Of a DNA stretch of 11,156 nucleotides, positions 6,531 to 11,156 are shown one piece after another (the first letter of the stretch is position 1; every line of letters begins with the position of its first letter). The position numbers were made by a program, and so were the translations under genes. This DNA is from Planctomycetota bacterium (GTDB taxonomy: Bacteria; Planctomycetota; Phycisphaerae; WQYP01), in contig JAJYZY010000075.1 of the NCBI GenBank assembly GCA_021799715.1, forward strand, positions 1 to 11,156. Reading direction: 5' to 3'. Under the pieces are notes generated by a model. That model searched no databases. It was not told where the DNA came from and saw only the letters and a list, made by a program, of their open reading frames with translations.

Positions 6531-7883
6531 ATGCCGGGGGGATCGGTCTCTTTGCCTGATAAATCAAATGATGCAACGCCAAAGGGAATGGTGGGGCGGT
6601 GGCTTTTTAACCTGCGTATCGGCTGGAAGATTCTGCGCGTTCGCATGGCTGATGACCGTACCGGACAGCAGGCCGCGGCCATGACGTATAACACGCTATT
6701 TAGCCTGTTGCCGGTCATGGTGCTGCTGCTGGTGGTGATGTCCCTGGTATTGGCAAAGGATCAGATTCGGCATGAGGAAATGTCGTTTGTGCACCGGCTG
6801 GGGTTGAATCAATTGTCCAACCGCGGTGGCAGCGGAGCCACGACCAAACCGCAATTCATCGTCCAGACGATTATCCGGCAGATCGACAAAATGCGTTCTG
6901 TGTTGCGCTCACCGGGTACCGGCGTGGTGGGGTTTATCACGCTGCTCTGGGCGGCGATCAGTTTGATGAATGTGATTGAAAATGCGTTCAACCATATTTA
7001 TCGCGTAACGGAAAAGCGGCCCTGGCCGCGCAAGTTTACGCTCTATTGGTGCGTGCTGTCATTGGGGCCATTGGCGGTGGCGGCATCGCTGTTCGCCTCG
7101 GCCAAATTCATTGCGTTGGCTGGATCGCTGCATGTCAATTCCACCGTTTTTACTCCGTTCGGCATTCTGATCAGTTATGCCGGTGACTGGATATTGATAT
7201 TTGTGATTTACAAATTAATCCCCAATGCCAAAGTTCATTGGCGCTCTGCCGCCATTGGCGCACTGGCGGCGACATTGCTTTGGGAGGCGGGGAAATATGG
7301 CTTTGGATTTTATGTTCATGATGTGGCGGGTTATGGCAAGTGGTATGGAAATTTGGGCTTGATTCCACTTTTCATGTTGTGGATCTTCTTAACGTGGAAT
7401 TTTCTGCTTATCGGGCTGGAAGTCGCCTTTATTCAGCAGTTTTTCCCGGTGCTTAAACGCCGCTTTTTGATGAGTCGCGGACAGAAAACGACGTTAACCG
7501 ACAGCCGATGGATCTTACCGCTGGCGATCCTCATGGTGCATCGGTTTCAGGAAGGCAAAAAGTTGACGGCGGAGGTTGCGGCCAATGAATTAGGGCTGGG
7601 GCTGGAGCCGGCGGAAGAGATGCTGACATCCCTGGCGAAAGCGGGGCTGGTTTTGGCGGTAGGGTCCCAGCCGCGGCAATATGTTCTGGCGAAGGCTCCG
7701 GAAAACATTTCCGTGGAGGAGATCATGCATGCAGGTTCAGATCGTTGCCATACCATCGCCGATTGCATGCAGACCACGGATGACTCCCATGTTTTGCGTC
7801 GGCCGCGCCTGCGGGAGTTTTATGATCTTGAATCGCAATGGGGAAAAAAGCATACGCTGGCGGAATTGGCGGCCCATCAGTAA
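6531..7883 (+). CDS. YihY/virulence factor BrkB family membrane protein with C-terminal winged-helix-like tail
   Basis: A 450-aa inner-membrane protein. Family marks are the N-terminal block RTGQQAAAMTYNTLFSLLPV (43-62), VVGFITLLWAAISLMNVIENAFNHIYRV (132-159), PNAKVHWRSAAIGALAATLLWE (231-252) and the conserved block YGNLGLIPLFMLWIFLTWNFLLIGLEVAF (272-300). About six membrane segments can be drawn (near 53-75, 130-148, 170-196, 207-229, 237-262 and 275-302). Residues about 330-390 form a soluble tail with a winged-helix look (FQEGKKLTAEVAANELGLGL, then LTSLAKAGLVLAV and YVLAKAPENISVEEI), reminiscent of Rrf2-type regulators. Older 'ribonuclease BN' labels for this family are considered wrong; the substrate is unknown. 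The frame is open from 6339, but ATG 6531 has GGAG 7 bases upstream and begins the conserved region. anmK follows 105 bases later on the same strand. Confidence 0.85.
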   Translation: MPGGSVSLPDKSNDATPKGMVGRWLFNLRIGWKILRVRMADDRTGQQAAAMTYNTLFSLLPVMVLLLVVMSLVLAKDQIRHEEMSFVHRLGLNQLSNRGGSGATTKPQFIVQTIIRQIDKMRSVLRSPGTGVVGFITLLWAAISLMNVIENAFNHIYRVTEKRPWPRKFTLYWCVLSLGPLAVAASLFASAKFIALAGSLHVNSTVFTPFGILISYAGDWILIFVIYKLIPNAKVHWRSAAIGALAATLLWEAGKYGFGFYVHDVAGYGKWYGNLGLIPLFMLWIFLTWNFLLIGLEVAFIQQFFPVLKRRFLMSRGQKTTLTDSRWILPLAILMVHRFQEGKKLTAEVAANELGLGLEPAEEMLTSLAKAGLVLAVGSQPRQYVLAKAPENISVEEIMHAGSDRCHTIADCMQTTDDSHVLRRPRLREFYDLESQWGKKHTLAELAAHQ

Positions 7884-7988
7884 ATTGCGCGCTTTAAGGC
7901 CGCTACTTCACCGTCGGCTTCGCGGGTGAACCGATATATTCCGCGACAGCACGGTCCGGTTCCTCCATACACTTTCGGAGCAACATAC

Positions 7989-9173
7989 ATGGCCAGGAAA
8001 GAACCGGCACCGATTCGCAACGGACTGTATCTTGGCTTGATGAGCGGTACAAGTGTCGATGGCATTGATGCCGCATTGGTGCGTTTGCGCGGCGACGAGC
8101 TTTCACTGGCGGCCACTGTTGTAGCGCACCATCAGCAGGCCTGGCCAATACCGCTGCGACGGCGGCTGCTGGCCGTTATGGCACCGGCGCGGGCGGCCAC
8201 TGCGGAAATTTGCGAGCTTAATATGCTGACCGCTCGCGAATTTGCCGCGGCCGCCAATAAGCTCGTGAAAACATCGGATATCGATAAATCAAAAATCATT
8301 GCCATCGGCAGTCATGGGCAGACGATATGTCATTTGCCGCCATCCCGCGATCGAGCAAGCGGCAGCACCCTGCAAATTGGTGATAATACGGTTATTGCCG
8401 CAATTACGGGCATCTGTACCGTGGGAAATTTTCGGCCCGCGGATATGGTCATCGGGGGACAGGGGGCACCACTGGTGCCACTGGTGGATAAACTGCTTTT
8501 GACGGATAGACAGCACATACGATGTGTTCAGAATCTCGGCGGTATTGGCAACGTGACCTGTTTACCGCCGCGCGGATCGCCGCAAAATGTCATTGCCTTT
8601 GACACCGGTCCGGCGAATATGCTCATGGACGCCTTAGTAACATTATCCACCAACGGTCGAATGACGTATGACTGCGATGGACGCCTCGCTGCGCAGGGGC
8701 GGATATATAGACCCATGCTGCGAAAACTGCAGAGCATCCCATATTTTCAATTGCCGCCCCCCAAATCCACCGGGCGCGAACTCTTCGGCGAATCGTTGGC
8801 CGGAAAGATACTCAAACAATTCCCCGGCATAAGTAGAGCCGATCTGCTGGCCACCGCATTGGAACTTACCGCGTGGAGCATTGGTGAGAGTTATCGACGG
8901 TTTTTGCCGCAGGTGCCGCACGAAGTAATCGTTTGCGGCGGAGGGGCGGAAAATCCGGTTCTCATGGCGCGATTGGCGACATATCTGCGCGCGCTGGGCT
9001 GCCGCCAGGTTTGTAAAATCGACGATCTGGGAATTCTAAATCAGGCCAAAGAAGCACTCGCGTTCGCGGTGCTGGCCGCCCTGACGCTGCAAAATATTCC
9101 GGGTAATTTGCCATCCGCGACGGGAGCAGTATCCCCGGTGGTTCTAGGAAGCGTGGCCCGCGTCGGGGGTTGA
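7989..9173 (+). CDS. anmK: Anhydro-N-acetylmuramic acid kinase
   Basis: A 394-aa cytoplasmic sugar kinase of the actin-like ATPase fold. It cleaves and phosphorylates 1,6-anhydro-MurNAc from recycled peptidoglycan to give MurNAc-6-phosphate, the step before the MurQ etherase. Motifs: GLMSGTSVDGIDAALV (16-31), GSHGQTICHLPP (107-118), LQIGDNTVIAAITGI (128-142), NFRPADMVIGGQGAPLVP (147-164), QNLGGIGNVT (181-190), the catalytic-Asp segment FDTGPANMLMDAL (204-216, D205), PPKSTGRELFG (257-267), VIVCGGGAENPVLM (313-326) and KEALAFAVLA (354-363). All key elements are intact. The common first Asp of the DFR motif is Asn here (N147), a variant I recall in other members. The frame is open from 7926, but the ATG at 7989 has GGAG 8 bases upstream and fits the family start. 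No murQ or other recycling gene lies nearby. It may be read through from the YihY gene 105 bases upstream, since no clear promoter was seen between them. Confidence 0.95.
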   Translation: MARKEPAPIRNGLYLGLMSGTSVDGIDAALVRLRGDELSLAATVVAHHQQAWPIPLRRRLLAVMAPARAATAEICELNMLTAREFAAAANKLVKTSDIDKSKIIAIGSHGQTICHLPPSRDRASGSTLQIGDNTVIAAITGICTVGNFRPADMVIGGQGAPLVPLVDKLLLTDRQHIRCVQNLGGIGNVTCLPPRGSPQNVIAFDTGPANMLMDALVTLSTNGRMTYDCDGRLAAQGRIYRPMLRKLQSIPYFQLPPPKSTGRELFGESLAGKILKQFPGISRADLLATALELTAWSIGESYRRFLPQVPHEVIVCGGGAENPVLMARLATYLRALGCRQVCKIDDLGILNQAKEALAFAVLAALTLQNIPGNLPSATGAVSPVVLGSVARVGG

Positions 9174-9256
9174 AAAACAAAAAATCGCCGTCCGCGCTGT
9201 CGGCAAGCAAATCAATGCGCGTTCGGAACAAATTTGACGGAATATTGGCGTGAAAA

Positions 9257-9329
9257 AGCCACCGCTGGGACTTGAACCCAGGACCTAAGCTTTACGAAAG
9301 CTTCGCTCTACCAACTGAGCTACGGCGGC
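9257..9329 (-). tRNA. tRNA-Thr (anticodon CGU)
   Basis: A complete cloverleaf reads from 9329 down to 9257. Acceptor GCCGCCG pairs with CGGTGGC, with one G-U pair. The D stem is GCTC/GAGC, the anticodon stem AAGCT/AGCTT has the loop TTCGTAA, and the T stem CTGGG/CCCAG has the loop TTCAAGT. The anticodon CGU (CGT in DNA) reads ACG, so the isotype is Thr. The base after the acceptor stem (position 73) is U, and no CCA is encoded, so CCA must be added by a nucleotidyltransferase. A run of five T follows directly (9257-9253) and may help end transcription. It lies between anmK and rlmN, opposite in strand to both. Confidence 0.96.
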
Positions 9330-9394
9330 ATAAAGTGGATAATCGCCTTGGAAATCAATGCTGTCGTATTGATTTCATTGACGATTAAGACTGT

Positions 9395-9423
9395 ATCATA
9401 CCCGCCGCAAACCGTTGAGCCAA
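9395..9423 (-). promoter_or_regulatory. Sigma70-type promoter for tRNA-Thr
   Basis: On the minus strand, TTGGCT (9423-9418; 4 of 6 to TTGACA) and TATGAT (9400-9395; 5 of 6 to TATAAT) are separated by exactly 17 bases. Transcription would start near 9388, giving a 5' leader of about 59 bases to be removed by RNase P. Confidence 0.5.
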
Positions 9424-9592
9424 GTGCCGGCAGGAATGGCGATAACAGCAGGGCCTGATAATCAAGTCATTGGCCCGCGGCAACATTCAACAAATCGAAT
9501 TTTGAGCCTCTTGCGGTTACCGACAAAATAGCTCCCGCCCGCCGCTCGACCAAGGCGTACATCGCCGCACGGTTAGCGATAAAAGTGCACAT
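9424..9592. other. Intergenic stretch without a recognised feature
   Basis: No open frame on either strand looks coding, and no RNA gene is recognised. A short inverted repeat, GGGCC...GGCCC, is present near 9449-9473 with a long loop and is probably chance. The stretch separates the tRNA promoter from the inverted-repeat cluster before rlmN. Confidence 0.4.
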
Positions 9593-9651
9593 GATCCACA
9601 GCGGTATTGGATTCTCGGTGGATCAATATGCCCGTTCCAATACCGGGGAAC
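9593..9651. repeat. Overlapping inverted repeats upstream of rlmN
   Basis: Three inverted repeats interleave. GATCCAC (9593-9599) pairs with GTGGATC (9618-9624). CGGTATTGGA (9602-9611) pairs with TCCAATACCG (9636-9645). GTTCC (9634-9638) pairs with GGAAC (9647-9651). The second repeat starts inside the loop of the first, and the third uses bases of the second, so the hairpins exclude one another or form a pseudoknot. The cluster lies upstream of the rlmN -10 box, so it would act as DNA (an operator or end of a neighbouring unit) unless a longer transcript exists. Confidence 0.45.
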
Positions 9652-9709
9652 CGTATTGATTTTTGGGCGGTATTGCGCCCGTGTCATTCAACCGGGTTGG
9701 AACATCGGT

Positions 9710-9715
9710 TATGAT
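9710..9715 (+). promoter_or_regulatory. -10 box of rlmN, placing the transcript start at its ATG
   Basis: TATGAT (5 of 6 to TATAAT) is followed by six bases and then the ATG at 9722. Transcription usually starts about 7 bases after the -10 box, so the start would coincide with the A of the ATG and give a leaderless mRNA. The -35 region 17 bases upstream, TTCAAC (9687-9692), is weak (3 of 6). Confidence 0.45.
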
Positions 9716-9721
9716 CTGTTT

Positions 9722-10852
9722 ATGACTGACGTGAAACCATCGATATTGGATTTGTCCCCTGGTGATTTGCAGACCCAGACCGCCGAATTCGGCATGGCGA
9801 AATATCGTGCCGCCCAGGTATTGGAATGGATATATAAAAAGCGGGCGCTGTCGTTTGATCAAATGACCAATCTCTCCCGCGCTGACCGGGCGTTTCTGGC
9901 GGAGCATTACACACTGTTTACCGGTGAGTTGACGCGACAGGTGCAGGCGTCCGACGAAACCGAGAAAATATTAATCCGCTGGGCCGATGGAGGCTTAACT
10001 GAAAGCGTTATGATTCCATCGGATGATGATCGCGTGGACGAACACGGCAATGTTGCCGTTGCACATCGGCGCACCGCCTGCCTGTCCACTCAGGTGGGCT
10101 GTCCGGTGGGGTGCGCGTTTTGTGCCAGCGGATTGCAGGGGCTGAAAAACAACTTGCGCCCGGGACAAATTGTGGAGCAGGCGTTGCGGTTAACAGCGTT
10201 GCTGCCGGAAAAAATGCGGCTAAGCAATGTGGTATTTATGGGCATGGGTGAGCCGCTGGCCAATTTTGATGCCACGGTCGCCGCCATACGGATTCTGATG
10301 GCGGATTGGGGCTTGAAAATTGGCGGGCGAAAAATTACGGTCAGTACCGTTGGTTTACCCCCACAAATCAAACAGCTTGCAGATACCGGTCTTCCGGTGA
10401 CGCTTGCGATAAGTTTGCATGCTCCCAACGATGGCCTGCGCAAGCGTATTATTCCGTGGGCGCGCGGCATAACCATTGCCGCCATAGTGGAGGCCGGGAA
10501 ATATTATTTTGACACCACGGGCCGCGAAGTGACTTTGGAATATATCATGCTCGACGGCGTGAACACGCTTCCGGAACACGCGGGTGAATTGGCGATTATT
10601 GCCAAAAAGCTGCGAGCCAACGTGAATCTGATTTATTATAACGAAGTGCCGGAACTGCCGTTTCGCCGGCCATCGGGAAAAACGATGTTGGAATTCCAAA
10701 CCGCTTTGCGCGGTGCCGGCGTGAATGTGCATGTGCGCCGCAGCCGGGGCCGGGACATCGCGGCCGCCTGCGGTCAATTGGCCCGGCAGGACCGGGACCG
10801 GCGGGTTCATACAGGTTCAGCATCCGCGGAAGAATCAAAGTCGGAAATCTGA
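9722..10852 (+). CDS. rlmN: RlmN, dual-specificity 23S rRNA (A2503-C2) and tRNA (A37-C2) methyltransferase
   Basis: A 376-aa radical SAM enzyme of usual family length. It methylates C2 of A2503 in 23S rRNA and of A37 in some tRNAs, affecting peptidyl-transferase function and fidelity. The 4Fe-4S motif is C127-x3-C131-x2-C134 in STQVGCPVGCAFC. C120 matches the E. coli methyl-carrying Cys118 region (also seven residues before the cluster), and C350 in GRDIAAACGQL matches Cys355. Other marks are GMGEPLAN (174-181), ITVSTVGLPP (205-214), LAISLHAPND (228-237) and EVTLEYIMLDGVN (269-281). All catalytic elements are intact. The frame is open from 9656, but similarity begins after the ATG at 9722. 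There is no Shine-Dalgarno site; the -10 box six bases before the ATG points to leaderless translation. The tail after 353 is short, charged and probably disordered. Confidence 0.96.
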   Translation: MTDVKPSILDLSPGDLQTQTAEFGMAKYRAAQVLEWIYKKRALSFDQMTNLSRADRAFLAEHYTLFTGELTRQVQASDETEKILIRWADGGLTESVMIPSDDDRVDEHGNVAVAHRRTACLSTQVGCPVGCAFCASGLQGLKNNLRPGQIVEQALRLTALLPEKMRLSNVVFMGMGEPLANFDATVAAIRILMADWGLKIGGRKITVSTVGLPPQIKQLADTGLPVTLAISLHAPNDGLRKRIIPWARGITIAAIVEAGKYYFDTTGREVTLEYIMLDGVNTLPEHAGELAIIAKKLRANVNLIYYNEVPELPFRRPSGKTMLEFQTALRGAGVNVHVRRSRGRDIAAACGQLARQDRDRRVHTGSASAEESKSEI

Positions 10853-10856
10853 AACG

Positions 10857-10982
10857 ATGAACCATGCGGGCAGGGCGTGCGCGGGCAATCCGGGCGGAAT
10901 TCAGTCATTGGCCGGCGCGGCGATCATGGAATTGGATCGCGAATTTATGTTGGTACGCTCATCCAATTATCCATGCAGGTAA
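10857..10982 (+). CDS. Doubtful 41-aa ORF after rlmN
   Basis: An ATG four bases after the rlmN stop opens a 41-codon frame containing GGIQSLAGAAIMELDREFML. It has no good ribosome-binding site and matches no family I recognise. The tight spacing to rlmN is the only argument for it; it may equally be a chance frame or the start of a broken gene. Confidence 0.2.
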   Translation: MNHAGRACAGNPGGIQSLAGAAIMELDREFMLVRSSNYPCR

Positions 10983-10994
10983 ATAATGGCAATT

Positions 10995-11156
10995 TTACTG
11001 GGTTCGTAATCGCTGAAATACGTGGCCGTCGCGGGGCATTGGTATCAAGGCCGGCCGGGTATTGAACCGTGATCCTTCCGCGTCAGGTCGAACTTTTTCC
11101 CCGGTATGGCACCCCCCAGGCCTTTTGTCGGTTGGGGAGGGGGTGGTCGCTTGCCT
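10995..11156 (-). CDS. Possible 3' end of a gene entering from the right edge
   Basis: A minus-strand frame is open from the window edge to a TAA at 10997-10995 (53 codons) and contains TGEKVRPDAEGSRFNTRPAL and MPRDGHVFQRLRTQ. Third positions are moderately GC-rich, but no domain is recognisable. Another minus frame in the same stretch is open for 36 codons, so the signal is weak. The stretch also holds the imperfect inverted repeat CACCCCC (11110-11116) and GGGGGTG, with no T-run, so it is not a clear terminator. Confidence 0.2.
   Translation of the reverse strand, partial: RQATTPSPTDKRPGGCHTGEKVRPDAEGSRFNTRPALIPMPRDGHVFQRLRTQ

Noticed and set aside
7905..7930. TTCACC...GGTGAA inverted repeat between the YihY gene and anmK
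   Set aside because: It is a short stem with a long loop and no T-run; not supported as a terminator or operator.
9365..9662. CGTATTGATTT occurring near 9365 and 9652
   Set aside because: An 11-base direct repeat is expected by chance in a window of this size and matches no attachment-site layout.
11106..11156. A plus-strand ATG with 17 open codons to the right edge
   Set aside because: There is no ribosome-binding site and the sequence is low-complexity Pro/Gly; it cannot be supported.

Overview
The window looks like chromosomal DNA of a free-living, moderately GC-rich bacterium. Planctomycetes or a related lineage is my best guess. That rests on indirect signs: a very large PPi-type PEP carboxykinase-like protein, widely spaced genes, heptanucleotide tandem repeats between genes, and genes with and without Shine-Dalgarno sites. 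No taxonomic marker gene is present, so the assignment is inference.

Left part (1-4.9 kb, nearly all minus strand). Positions 1-120 hold one end of an insertion sequence with the first 21 codons of a transposase-like protein. A 7-bp tandem repeat (147-215) follows. Next comes a two-gene operon read leftwards: a 1153-aa probable PPi-dependent phosphoenolpyruvate carboxykinase, then folD. The folD ribosome-binding site overlaps the upstream stop codon. A good sigma70-type promoter lies before the large gene. The FolD protein is unusual because three of its four classical catalytic residues are replaced.

Middle part (4.9-7.9 kb). A minus-strand HPP-family membrane protein is followed by a stretch that appears to be a frameshift-broken gene (about 5760-6247, plus strand). 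Then comes a plus-strand YihY/BrkB-family membrane protein with a C-terminal winged-helix-like tail.

Right part (7.9-11.2 kb). anmK (anhydromuropeptide recycling kinase) lies on the plus strand. A tRNA-Thr(CGU) with its own promoter lies on the minus strand. rlmN (23S rRNA/tRNA adenosine C2-methyltransferase) is on the plus strand and appears to be leaderless. The region between the tRNA and rlmN carries overlapping inverted repeats. The last 300 bases hold only weak, short open frames, one of which may be the end of a gene running in from the right.

The genes are mostly housekeeping: central carbon metabolism, one-carbon metabolism, cell-wall recycling, and RNA modification. I see no CRISPR array, phage module or defence system. 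The best leads are the active-site-altered FolD, its translational coupling to a PPi-PEPCK-like enzyme, and the leaderless rlmN with the structured DNA upstream of it.
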